Part shown: in pieces, positions 37,365-48,820 of the stretch
Position numbering within the stretch: the stretch's first letter is position 1
Layout of the letters: the number at the start of each line of letters is the position of its first letter
Assembly (NCBI GenBank): GCA_016946835.1
Contig: JACVTC010000012.1
Span: 777,501-841,500 of the forward strand
Direction: 5' to 3'
DNA length: 64,000 nt
Source of the DNA: Neocallimastix lanati (nom. inval.)
Lineage: Eukaryota > Neocallimastigomycota > Neocallimastigomycetes > Neocallimastigales > Neocallimastigaceae
Position numbers and translations under genes: made by a program
Notes under the pieces: generated by a model
Seen by the model: the letters and a program-made list of their open reading frames with translations, nothing else
What the model was told of the DNA's origin: nothing
Databases searched by the model: none

Positions 37365-38725
37365 CAGATTGAATAAAATAAAATAAAATAAAATGAAATA
37401 AAATAAAATAAAATAAAATAAATAGTAGAAATATAAATATGAAGTACAGATTGAATAAAATAAAATAAAATAAAATAAAATAAAATAAAATAAAATAAAA
37501 TAAAATAAAATAAAATAAAATAAAATAAAATAAAATAAAATAAAATAAAATAAAATAAAATAAAATAAAATAAAATAAAATAAAATAAAATAAAATAAAA
37601 TAAAATAAAATAAATAGTAGAAATATAAATATGAAGTACAGATTGAATAAAATAAAATAAAATAAAATAAAATAAAATAAATAGTAGAAATATAAATATG
37701 AAGTACAGATTGAATAAAATAAAATAAAATAAAATAAAATAAAATAAAATAAAATAAAATAAATAGTAGAAATATAAATATGAAGTACAGATTGAATAAA
37801 ATAAAATAAAATAAAATAAAATAAATAGTAGAAATATAAATATGAAGTACAGATTGAATAAAATAAAATAAAATAAAATAAATAGTAGAAATATAAATAT
37901 GAAGTACAGATTGAATAAAATAAAATAAAATAAAATAAATAGTAGAAATATAAATATGAAGTACAGATTGAATAAAATAAAATAATATAAAATAAAATAA
38001 AATAAAATAAAATAAAAAGTAGAATATTAAATAAGAAAGTACAGATTGAATAAAATAAAATAAAATAAAACAAAATAAAATAAAATAAAATAAAATAAAT
38101 GGTAGAAATATGAATATAAAGTACAGATTTAATAAAATAAAATAAAATAAAATAAAATAAAATAAAATAAAATAAAATAAAATAAATAATAGAATATAAA
38201 TATAAAGTACAGATTGAATAAAATAAAATAAAATAAAATAAAATAAATAGTAGAAATATAAATATGAAGTACAGATTGAATAAAATAAAATAAAATAAAA
38301 TAAAATAAAATAAAATAAAATAAAAAAAAAGTAGAATATTAAATAAGAAAGTACGGATTGAATAAAATAAAATAAAATAAAAAAAATAAAATAAAATAAA
38401 ATAAAAAGTAGAATATTAAATAAGAAAGTACAGATTGAATAAAATAAAATAAAATAAAATAAATAGTAGAAATATAAATATGAAGTACAGATTGAATAAA
38501 ATAAAATAAAATAAATAGTAGAATATAAATATAAGTATAGATTGAATAAAATAAAATAAAATAAATAGTAGAAACATAAATATAAGTACGGATTGAATAA
38601 AATAAAATAAAATAAAATAAAATAAAATAAAATAAAATAAAATAAAATAAAATAAAATAAAATAAATAGTAGAATATAAATATAAAGTACAGATTGAATA
38701 AAATAAAATAAAATAAAATAAAATA
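37365..38725. repeat. Composite minisatellite: (AATAA)n blocks and a conserved spacer
   Basis: Blocks of AAAAT pentamers of variable length alternate with a ~40-bp spacer, AGTAGAAATATAAATATGAA plus GTACAGATTGAAT. I count about 18 spacers between 37368 and 38691. Some are variants (ATTAAATAAGAAAGTAC, TACGGATTG). It gives a 250-codon Phe/Tyr/Leu open frame on the minus strand, which is not a gene. Confidence 0.95.
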
Positions 38726-39519
38726 TAATATTATTTTATATATATAAGAATATTATATATTTTAATTTTTTTTTCATTTATTTTTCTAAAAAAAAAAATT
38801 TAGTTATAATAACGTTTGTCTTTTAATTATTATACTTTATTATAGTAAATAAAAAAATTTAAATGAAAAGTAAATAATTTTAATTATTTATAATTCATAT
38901 TTTCATAAACGATATATATATATATATATTAATTTAAATGATATAAGAATAAAAAATTAAAACAATAAGAGTTGAATAATTGATCCTATTAAAATAATTT
39001 ATTATTTACATAGTAATATTTATAATGTTTGATCAATATGAATCAATTATTATTATTATATAATAATAACAATTATAATTTTAATAAAATAATAAAAATC
39101 TTTTATTGAATTTAATATTTTTAATAACATTATTAATTTTGAAAAGTATATTGATATTAATAAAATTTATAATAATATAATATTGATATTGATATTAATA
39201 AAATTTATAATTATATAATATTGATATTGATATTAATAAAATTTATAATTATATAATTATAATATTGATATTAATATTAATAAAATTTTAACTAGTATCA
39301 AATAAATCGATTTTAGTTATAAATTACTTAATAAAAATAACTAAAAGATAATTTCTATTAAGATTATTAAATAAACACAATAGGTAAATAAATAATTTTT
39401 CTAGCATTTTTTTAAATTAAGATTATTTAATTATTATTTAAACGATTATAAATATAAATTTAAAATAAATAAATTTTTATTTTTCTAGCAATTTTTTAAA
39501 TTAAGATTATTTATTTTAA
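38726..39519. other. AT-rich interior of the MULE
   Basis: It contains three direct copies of a ~45-bp unit with ATTGATATTAATAAAATTTATAA near 39150-39290. No coding signal was seen. Confidence 0.5.
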
Positions 39520-40946
39520 ATTAATATTTATATCGTTTAAATCAATTAAACATTCTTTCCATAATTTAATTAATTCATTTCTGTTGCATTCATTATAAAA
39601 TAAATTTATTTCCTTACTTTTGTAATTTTCAATTAAAATTTTAATTTCATTAGTTGCACTAAATATTTTTTGCTTTTTTTTCTAATTTCCTTTAGTTCTC
39701 CTTTGATAATCATTATAAGATAAGTTTTCTTCTTCTTTTAATATATATATTAATTTATAAAATAAAGGTTTATTTGGAAATATATTATTTAAGTAGCTAT
39801 TATAAGATTCTGATGCATTGTTTGTTAAACGCTCTATATTTTCATAATAATTCCAATTATTAACATTATACTTAAGTAAATAATTTTTATTAAAATATTC
39901 TTAAAATTGTAGAAAATTATTATACTTTTTTTTTGACAAATTCTTTTTATTATAATATAAAAATCAAATATATAGTTAGGGTTTATAAACGGTAAGTTCG
40001 AAATAGCTTTATAATAAATATATACATCATTATTATTCTTCACTTCATGATAACATAATATATTTTTTTGTTTTTCTAATGATCTTTTATAATGCCAAAC
40101 ACAATATTTAATATTTATATTGGGAAAAACTTTTTTTGCGACATTAGATATACCTTGTTCAAAATCACAATGAAAATTAATTGTAGTAATTAATGTATTA
40201 CTCCTAAATTTATTTGGATTTTTTTTTATTTCTTTAAATAATGTTTCATATGTAGATTGTTTTTTATTTTTTAATATAGAAATGGAAGTAGTGTAAAACA
40301 TATTAAATTCCCCAACATAAGTTCTTGTTATAAATAACTGATAACTAAATTTTGGTGCTGCATAAAATGTACCGTCCGCAAATATATTTTTATGATAATT
40401 CGAAAATAAATATGCTTGGAATGGTGATTGAAAGATTATTAGATCAGAATTTTTAAATATCATAAAATTTTCATTTCTTTTCGTTTTATAATATTCTGAT
40501 TCAATGGGAATATCATCAAAACTTTTTATGTTTGGAGGAAATTGTTTATTTATATTTCTTATTATTTGGGATCTAATTGTACTATATTCGGGACATATAA
40601 ATCTCATTTCTTGAGAAACGGCATTAAATATATGTTTAGGTTTTATATCCATAGGAATTGAATTTTTCTTAATTTCTTCCTTAATTTTATGCTTTGCTAC
40701 CGATATAGACACATCAATTTCTTTTTCGAGATGGTTATGTAAACTTTCATATTTTAAAACCTCCTTTTTATCATTTAAAATAATTAAAGATTTACATTTA
40801 TTTAAAGTCTTATATTCAGTGCATCTATAAATTTTTGATTTATCTTTCCTTTGAAATGAAAAATTAAATTTGTGTTTTTTATTAATAATAATTTGTTCAT
40901 TTCCTCGATTTGTTTCACTTATTTCAATTTCTATATTGTCTTCCAT
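39520..40946 (-). pseudogene. FLYWCH-MULE transposase, frameshifted
   Basis: The first 300-odd codons from the ATG at 40946 are intact. They hold an N-terminal FLYWCH-like zinc finger (C42, C51, H70, H72 in YRC...KCKS...HNH), then the MULE DDE core with FADGTF (D191), the K...TYETLF helix, FHCDFEQ (D261) and CVWHYKRS (C282, H285). The frame then slips near 39900. The missing part continues in another minus frame as NIERLTNNASESYNSYLN, holding the expected third acidic residue (Glu in ASES), and on to WKECLIDLNDIN near 39535 with one internal stop (near 39680). So the catalytic triad is all present, but the gene is broken by one frameshift and at least one stop. It lies between the 42-bp inverted repeats, so this is the element's own transposase. 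Confidence 0.8.
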
Positions 40947-41459
40947 TAATAATTAAAATTTTTCAATAAAATATTTTAATAAATATACTTTTAAATGCTT
41001 TGAAACTTTTTTTTTTTTTTTTTTTTAATATTTAAAATAATAAACCTTTTTTTAATTAATTATATAATTATTTAAATAATTATTTAATTATTAATTATTT
41101 ATTATTTCTTTATTTACTATTTTATTTATTTATTTTTATTTTTATTTTTTATTTTATTTTATTTTTTTTATTTTTTAATGCTTAAAATATAAATTTTTAT
41201 TTATTTTTATTTTATTTTTTAATGTTTAAAAAAGAAGTTTTCTTATTTCTTATTTTTATTTTTTTTTTTTTTTTTTAAGCATTAAAAAATAAAATGTTAA
41301 TTTATTTTTATTTTATTTTTCAATGTTTAAAAAAAAAGTTTTCTTATTTCTTATTTTTTTTTTTTTTTTTTTTTTTTTTAAGCATTAAAAAATAAAATGT
41401 TAATTTATTTTTATTTTATTTTTCAATGTTAAATAGAAATACCTAACCTAATTATTATT

Positions 41460-41835
41460 TATTGAAGTGTTGTATTTCGCCAAAAGTTGAATTTCGTCCA
41501 GTTGAATTTCGCCAAATTCTTGGTGGCTTATAAATTTTCGTCATAAAATATCACCACATTTATTATTCACGCCATATTGTGAATATATGGCTTTTTAAAA
41601 AATGTAGAAAAAAGCCACAAATTTATGATACAATTAGATATACGCCCCACGTAAGATTACGTGTTTGAAAATTTTTGAGAATTGTAATTTTATTTATTTA
41701 ATTAATTAATTATTATTCATTAAATTTTTAATAAAATTAAGTGGCTTAAAATTAAAATTATTTAAGCCATACAACAAAATACAAATTTATGTAATAAAAA
41801 TTTTCGAAATGCACACTCCCCATAAAATTTTTTAA
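41460..41835. repeat. Cluster of TTTCGCCAA motifs at the right end of the MULE
   Basis: GTATTTCGCCAAAAGTTG, GAATTTCGTCCAGTTG and GAATTTCGCCAAATTC follow one another at 41470-41518. TCACGCCATA and ATACGCCCCACG come later, then the right 42-bp inverted repeat with TTTTCGAAATGCACACTCCCC. The motif set matches that at 36805-37110 and 18240-18540. Confidence 0.6.
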
Positions 41836-41849
41836 TTAGAAAAATAAAA

Positions 41850-42690
41850 TATTTATTTATTTATTTATTATTTATTATTTATTAATTATTTATTAATTAT
41901 TTATTATATTTGTTATTATTTATTATTTATTATTTATTATTTATTTATTAATTATTTATTAATTATTTATTAATTATTTATTATATTTGTTATTATTTAT
42001 TATTTATTATTTATTAATAAATACTCTTTTAATTCTTTTTATTATTTATTATATTTGTTATTATTTATTATTTATTATTAATAAATACTCTTTTAATTCT
42101 TTTTATTATTTATTATTTATTATTTATTAATAAATACTCTTTTAATTCTTTTTATTATTTATTATTTATTATTTATTAATAAATACTCTTTTAATTCTTT
42201 TTATTATTTATTATTTATTAATAAATACTCTTTTAATTCTTTTTATTATTTATTATTTATTATTTATTAATAAATACTCTTTTAATTCTTTTATTATTAT
42301 TATTTATTATTTATTATTTATTATTTATTATTTATTATTTATTATTTATTATTTATTATTTATTATTTATTATTTATTATTTATTATTTATTATTTATTA
42401 TTTATTATTTATTATTTATTATTTATTATTTATTATTTATTATTTATTATTTATTATTTATTATTTATTATTTATTATTTATTATTTATTATTTATTATT
42501 TATTATTTATTATTTATTATTTATTATTTAATTATTTATTATTCATTATTAATTATTTATTATTTATTATTTATTATTTATTATTTATTATTTATTATTT
42601 ATTATTTATTATTTATTATTACTTACTATTTACTATTTACTATTTACTATTTACTATTTATTATTTATTATTTATTATTTATTTATTTAA
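41850..42690. repeat. (ATTATTT)n array with six reversed AGAGTATTTATT cores
   Basis: From 42005 to 42290 the core TATTAATAAATACTCTTTTA occurs six times, spaced 45-70 bp apart, with TTCTTTTTATTATTTA between. It is the reverse complement of the core in the arrays at 10.8-11.2 kb. A pure (TTATTTA)n tract then runs to about 42690. Confidence 0.9.
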
Positions 42691-43984
42691 AAATATTTTA
42701 TAATAATATATTTAAAGATATTCAAAAACTTTATTTCAAAAATGATTTTTATTATTTATTTAATTATTTATTTATTGGTAAAAGAAAATTATATAATGTA
42801 GTAATTAATTAAAAATATTTTATGCCACATTGCTAAATGCACAATTGCGAAATAATACACATTCAAAATTTAAGCTTTATTATAGTTTAATAAATAATTA
42901 ATAATTTAAATAAATTGTTTATTATTTATTGAATATAATTCTAATAAATTGAATAATATATATTATATATTATAAATTGTAAAGTAAATACAAATTTCGT
43001 TATAAATAAATTAATAAATTATGTTGGAATATTAAATTTTAACTTGATCAAAATTAATCATATAATTAACCACTAATTTTAATGTATATAGTGGAGATAT
43101 TATTTTAATAATAATATAGTTCAAGAACCTAGGTATAAACTAAGATTAATTTCAAAATCTGATATCAATTAAAGGTTTGATTTATATTAGCACTAAATTA
43201 TGCTTATTGCTATTTATGCTAGAATTGATATAATTGGAGTATTATAGTAATTGCAATTTAGATATTATTTTCAATGTTATGTAAAGCAATAAATGAATTT
43301 TATGAAATAGAACACACTTATTGTAAAAATTTATAACATAAACAAAATTATTATTAAGTAAACATTAAGAAAATTTTGTCTGTAGGTAGAGAGAAATAAT
43401 ACAAATTTATTGTAGTATATTGTAGGAATTACTAAATAATAGCAATAAATATATTTTTGAATTTCAATCAATATCAAATAACTATTAAAAAAAAAATAGA
43501 ATAGCAACAGAAGTTGTTGAATTATATAACAAAAATAAAATAAGAATCAATATATATATAACAAATAAATATAACAGGAAATAATTTTTTCATATTTTTT
43601 TTTATTTTGTTTAGCTTATATTTATTTCTGCTATTTATGATAAATAATATTCAAATTTACTTAATATATATATTTTATTATACAATCATTTAAAATACAG
43701 TATCTATAAATATTTACTGTTTGATATATTCTCACGAATAAGCATGTATGGTATCCCCACAAAAAAACTAAAATTCTATGAGTATAGATTTTATAATTAA
43801 AATTTATTTACATATATATTGGAATATAATATAAAATGAAATAATTTTTAACAAAATACTAATAACAAATATTATAAAATATAAATATCCAAATAATACA
43901 GTTGCCAACAGGTGGAAGGTGTTATTTGAAACGACTTTAAACATAGTTAAATTAGCTTATTACATATAATAAAACAATTCTTAG
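42691..43984. other. AT-rich stretch without a recognised gene
   Basis: TGCCACATTGCTAAATGCACAATTGCGAAATA near 42822-42853 is one more degenerate copy of the GCATTTCG-type motif. Beyond that the sequence is less repetitive than elsewhere, but no open frame with protein character was found. Confidence 0.5.
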
Positions 43985-44285
43985 GATTATTGTCAATACC
44001 TGCAGTGACAAAGAAATACAACATGATAATTACAACGGTATGGAGTGTGACGCAGATTCTGATTGCTTGTCCAATAAATGTGTAAATATACAATATATCT
44101 ATAATGAAAAGGAACCGATAACTCAATTCGATGACGTTTACACGCCTCCTAAATTTATTATAAAAGAGATTTCGAATATGTATTGAGGTAAATCATAAGG
44201 ATATCAATGCGAAAGTAACGACATATATTCCTCCAAAAAGAGTAACGACGGCTGTACGTTACAACCTTCTTCCTTATTTTGAAGA
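43985..44285 (+). pseudogene. Fragment of a Cys-rich, probably secreted protein
   Basis: One plus-strand frame reads NTCSDKEIQHDNYNG and then MECDADSDCLSNKCVN, followed by ITQFDDVYTPPKFIIKEIS; after a stop it continues as GYQCESNDIY and SNDGCTLQPS. The spacing C...C.aDSDCLSNKC is the style of small Cys-rich repeats common in secreted proteins of gut fungi (recollection of style, not a database hit). CCTGCAG just upstream could be a splice acceptor, but no other exon was found. A stop and the lack of a start make this a relic, or at best an internal exon. Confidence 0.45.
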
Positions 44286-44289
44286 AAGA

Positions 44290-44940
44290 ACTATTAATAA
44301 CCCTATAATCAGTATTTATTAATATTAAAATTATTTGGATCTTGTTAATTTTTTTTCTTTCAAAAAACTAATATGGATTTCAATCGTTTTACATTTTTTA
44401 GAGTATAATTATTTCTAATTATTATATCTTTACTATTTAATATTTATTTAATTTTTATATTAATATATTTTCTAATATATTTTCTTCTAGTTAAATATAT
44501 ATTATTTGTCCAACCACCGTTTTATATTTCATATATAGCATATATACAATTTCTTATTTATATGTATATATGTATATCAATTATATGTTTAATCTTTAAC
44601 TTTATATATTTAAATTAACTTGAAATATGTAATACTCTTTAATTTTACATATTTTATTAAAATATGATTAATTTAACAATTCATATTTATTTTTTTTCAA
44701 CACATTTAATAATTAATTTTATCTGTACTATACATATATATTTATTTATTTTACTTATATTTCATATATACATTTATTTATTTATTTTATATATAAATAT
44801 TTTAATTCTTTATACTATTCTATTATCTATTTTTTAAGTCTATAATTTACTTTTCCAATTGCAATTAATAATTATTTCAAAGTAAAGCTAATATTTATAA
44901 AAATAAATTCGAGAGTAAATTTATTATTTCTGAACAATTT
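44290..44940. other. AT-rich stretch, no gene seen
   Basis: Mostly A+T. A ~45-bp word (AACTTGAAATATGTAATACTCTTTAATTTTACATATTTTAT-like) occurs near 44618 and again near 44953, suggesting a small duplication. Confidence 0.5.
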
Positions 44941-45320
44941 GATTTTTGTAATCTTGAAATATGTAATACTCTTTAATTTTACATATTTTATAAGAGAAAT
45001 CTGTCTATGTGAAAAATTAAATATTAAGTTTAAATATGTAGTCTTCTTGAAATTTAAAAAGGCTTATGACTCAGTACTTACTTTTAATATTTTAACGATA
45101 AATTATTTCATTTCTTTATTCATAATAAAAGTTTTCATTTCTTTTTTAATATATATTTATCTTACAGAGTTTATGATTTTTTCTAACATATTTCGAACAA
45201 ATTTGATATTTATTGTAGAGGTCATCTAATGTATCCTCTCCTATTTTATTTAATTTATTTATAAATGTTTTTTTTTGGATAAATGTGATAAACATGGATG
45301 GTCCGTATTGAAAAAAATAA
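44941..45320 (+). pseudogene. LINE reverse-transcriptase fragment
   Basis: In a 96-codon open piece (44939-45229) the words VVFLKFKKAYDSVLTFN match the LINE reverse-transcriptase block F.D..KAYDSV, although the catalytic Asp is replaced. About 130 bp further on, in another frame, SSPILFNLFIN matches the block QGCP.SPILFNLFIND, and DKCDKHG follows. The two blocks stand in the order and near the spacing of a LINE palm domain. The piece is short and frameshifted and is a relic. Confidence 0.55.
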
Positions 45321-45609
45321 AAATTTTATTTATTTATTTATGATACTGTTTTAATAGTTTCCATTAAAAAAATAAACTAATTTCTTCTTCAAATTTCCAA
45401 TGTTAAATATAATAAAACAATATATTTGTAATAAGGATCTTCAAACAATGTATGTTGGTCTATTAGTTATTATCAGTACAAATAATAAATTGACTATTAC
45501 AAACTTAGATAATTCGTTAATTAATTGTATTCTATTATACCATTTGCTCAACGATTCTTAAATTAAATGAATATTTCCATTCTAATTTCCACTCAAAACA
45601 TCAAGAAGA

Positions 45610-46600
45610 AATTAAATTAGATAATATTAAATAGAGATTTATTAATTGATACAATACCATCAAGATAAATTTTTAAGTTTAAACCCAACTCACAAGGGAA
45701 AATAATTAAAAGAAAATCAAATTTAGTGAAAAATGGATTTACACAAGAATACAACATAGATTATATAGAAACCTTTGCATCCACCATAAAGCAGTACTCA
45801 ATAAAAATCTTTATGGCAATAGCTACTTAGAACAATTTTGAAATAAATCAAATAGATATAAATGCCGTTTATTTAAAAGCAGAATTAAATGAAGATTTAT
45901 ATATGAAACCACCCAAAGGACATAAACATTATAATAAGAAATTTTGGATATTGATGAACGCATTATATAGATTGAAGCAAAGTAATTCCAAGTGAAACGA
46001 CAAATTAAACGGCTATCTAATAAAAATTGGATATAATAGACTTATAAGTGAATCTTTTCTGTACGTAAAATTTAATAAAGGAAAATTTTTAAGCATGTTA
46101 ACAATATATGTGGATGATATTTTAATATCCTGATCAAAGAAAACAATAAAAAGTATAAAATTGTTAATTAAGAAACAATTCAAAATTGTTGATATAGATA
46201 ATGTAGATTATATAATCGGAATAAAATTTATAAAACATAAAATGGATATTTTTTACATCAACATAGATATATAGATATATAGATGAATTACTAAATTTAA
46301 TATGAAAAATTGCATACCTCTTAGAAATATGAATCCAATTGAAAATGAAGATCTCAGAAAGGAAAAAGTAGATGAAACAAAATATAAATATATAATTGGA
46401 AATTTATTATATCTCAGTATATATAGTGGGTCTGACATTATCTATCCCGTATCAAAAACAGCTAGAAGAGGCAAGGAACCTTCTATTGAAGACTGGAATA
46501 ACGTAATAAAAACATTAAGATATTTAAAAAGTACTCTTTCTCTTTTTCTTACAACTTTATTATTATATTATTCTTTTGTTATTTTCGAGTTTAAATAATA
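45610..46600 (+). mobile_element. Ty1/copia-type retrotransposon fossil (RT region)
   Basis: Recognisable copia polymerase words stand in the right order on the plus strand: a segment around NGFTQEYNIDYIETFA near 45730, the NALYRLKQ block near 45965, YVDDILIS near 46110 and KTARRGKEPS near 46455, before the RNase H region. It is a fossil with several breaks and no LTRs identified at its sides. It is probably old, given its decay. Confidence 0.75.
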
Positions 46601-47215
46601 AATTTTAGATAGATAAATTTATAAAAAAAGATCAAATAATAAATTAAATAGTTGATATTTAGTGATAATAATTATAGTTTATTAGTTAAATTATTTAGAT
46701 TAAGTTATATTTATTTTTAGTTATTATAGTTTAGTTTAAATTATTTAAGATTTAGATTTTTACATTAGAATAATAGAATGGTATTTAAAATTTTTCTTTA
46801 TTTATTAAAATATATTATTTTATTACAAAAATCTTCAATTCTTGTACCAACTGAATATAAGTATTTCAGATAAAGGATTTTTCATTTATATAAAAATACT
46901 TATTATCAGTAAAACAAATAATTCAATAACCCTTTGTAAAATAATTTTAATATCATTGAAATTATCTGAAATTTTTTTAAAGTTAATTATATTTGTTAAA
47001 TTTTTAATTTTGGCCAATAAAGTTAACTGTAACGATTTAGTGATGTTGCTCACTAGGTCGTTGTAGATGAAGTAAATAAATAAATTAAAAAAAATAATAA
47101 AATTATATATTTTATGGTTTTATATTATATTTTATTTATTTATTATTTACGTTAAACAATATTGACTCGAAGAGTCAAAATAAAATAATAATACATGATA
47201 TTTATATTCAAAATG
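46601..47215. other. AT-rich stretch, no gene seen
   Basis: It contains a short palindrome TTGACTCGAAGAGTCAA at about 47162-47178, just left of the first LTR. No coding signal was seen. Confidence 0.5.
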
Positions 47216-48781
47216 TAATATTAAAAAATAATAATATAATAATTATTATTAAATTAACTTTATTAAAATATTTAGGAATTAGTCTAGGCCAACTAATTAC
47301 TAAATATTATTAACATATTGAAATTAATATATATTAATTAATGTGAACACGTGATTGTCATATCAAATTAATTTCTACATATTATATTTTAATTATAAAA
47401 TATAATATTTAGCTAATATTATATTCTTATGTTTTATTTATATTAAATATTTATATTATTATCTTATTTTATATTATCAATATCAAACTTATATTAATAC
47501 TATTACATATTCATATTAATAATTAATATTTTAATAATTAATTATTTTATATAAATACATGTTTAAATCTTTTGATTAATCTTTTGTAGGATTATTGTAA
47601 TTTAAATTATAGTAATAATTATATAAAATAATAATGTAATAAAATATTATTAATATTAAATAAACTTATATTTTAAATAAAAAACTTATTTATTATTAAT
47701 AATAATATGTTTTAAATAAGAATAAAATTAAATTATTAATTAATTACTATAATTTGGCATCTTGACCTAATCGTTAAGACCAAATTATCTAAAAACTTTG
47801 GCAATAATCCTACCAACAATCTATCGATTACCTCAAGATGTCCACAACAATTAGATCCGATCCTAATATGTCATTAACAAGTAATGATATATTAAAGCTA
47901 CCAAAAGAAGAATTTGTTACTATCGAAGAATATAATGAATTTATTCACAAGATGAAGAAGAAAATAAAATCGAAGATATCAGAGATGAACAAAGCAAAAC
48001 AGGTCGTCTACTCTCAGAAAGTTGTTGTAACAAAATCAATGCTAAACGGATCAATAGACTTCTGAAGTGCTAAGTTAGCTTTATGTCAAATTGAAAGATT
48101 AATATTACAAATTAATCAGAACATTTCTAATTTTGAACAGGTTGATAAGTCCATGATATTTTTAAAAGAAGAAATTCCTAATAAAAGACAGAAAGAAGCT
48201 AATATTAATGAAAACAACATTAATAAAAATAATAATGAATTAATTAATAAAAATGACATAAATCTCATCACAAAATCTGAACTTCCTGACAAGGAATCCT
48301 ACGAAGAAACTACAAGACACAGTAAAAATGACTCTAACGAAGAATCAAATACAATTAAAGGTAGCAATCACAAAAAAGAAAAAATAAAGTCTAATAAAGT
48401 TAGTGGAAATAATAAAATGAAAACTAAACCAAAATTAAAATTAAAGAAATCATATAATAAAAATACATATAATAAATTCAATCCAAATCTATTAGTTGCA
48501 GTATTTTCTTTTCAAAAATTAATATTTATTTTTTTTCAAATTAAAAGAGGAATAAGAGCAAATTCACATGAATCTGATTTTTCCCCACCAGTAATGGGAA
48601 TAAAAAATTCATTCAGTTCAAAAAATTGACTTACTATTTTAATTAATACTGCACTAAAGATATATTCAATTATAATTTACATTTTTTGTATTCTATGATA
48701 AATAATTATATCAAACTAAAATTTCTATTTCTTTATATAAATATCCAAATCTTTACAGTTATATTGTTTTTTTTTATAATG

Positions 48782-48820
<39 letters not shown>

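Larger units (their letters stand above)
37044..41811. mobile_element. MULE-type DNA transposon with inverted ends
   Basis: A 42-bp sequence starting CATTTCGAAAATTTTTATTA at 37044-37085 is repeated perfectly in inverted orientation at 41770-41811. Between them lies a FLYWCH-MULE transposase gene (minus strand, broken) and a large minisatellite. The similarity extends loosely outward (GGGGGTGT against GGGGAGTGTG), so the true termini may lie a few tens of bases further out and no target duplication has been fixed. Mutator-like elements typically have long inverted ends of this kind. The copy looks recently active but is now defective. Confidence 0.65.

Noticed and set aside
37321-38073. 250-codon Phe/Tyr/Leu frame on the minus strand
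   Set aside because: It is the (AATAA)n composite minisatellite; membrane-protein look is an artefact of the pentamer.
36005-38725. Regular repeats with spacers resembling a CRISPR array
   Set aside because: Spacers are themselves conserved and the repeats are simple AT units; the genome is eukaryotic.
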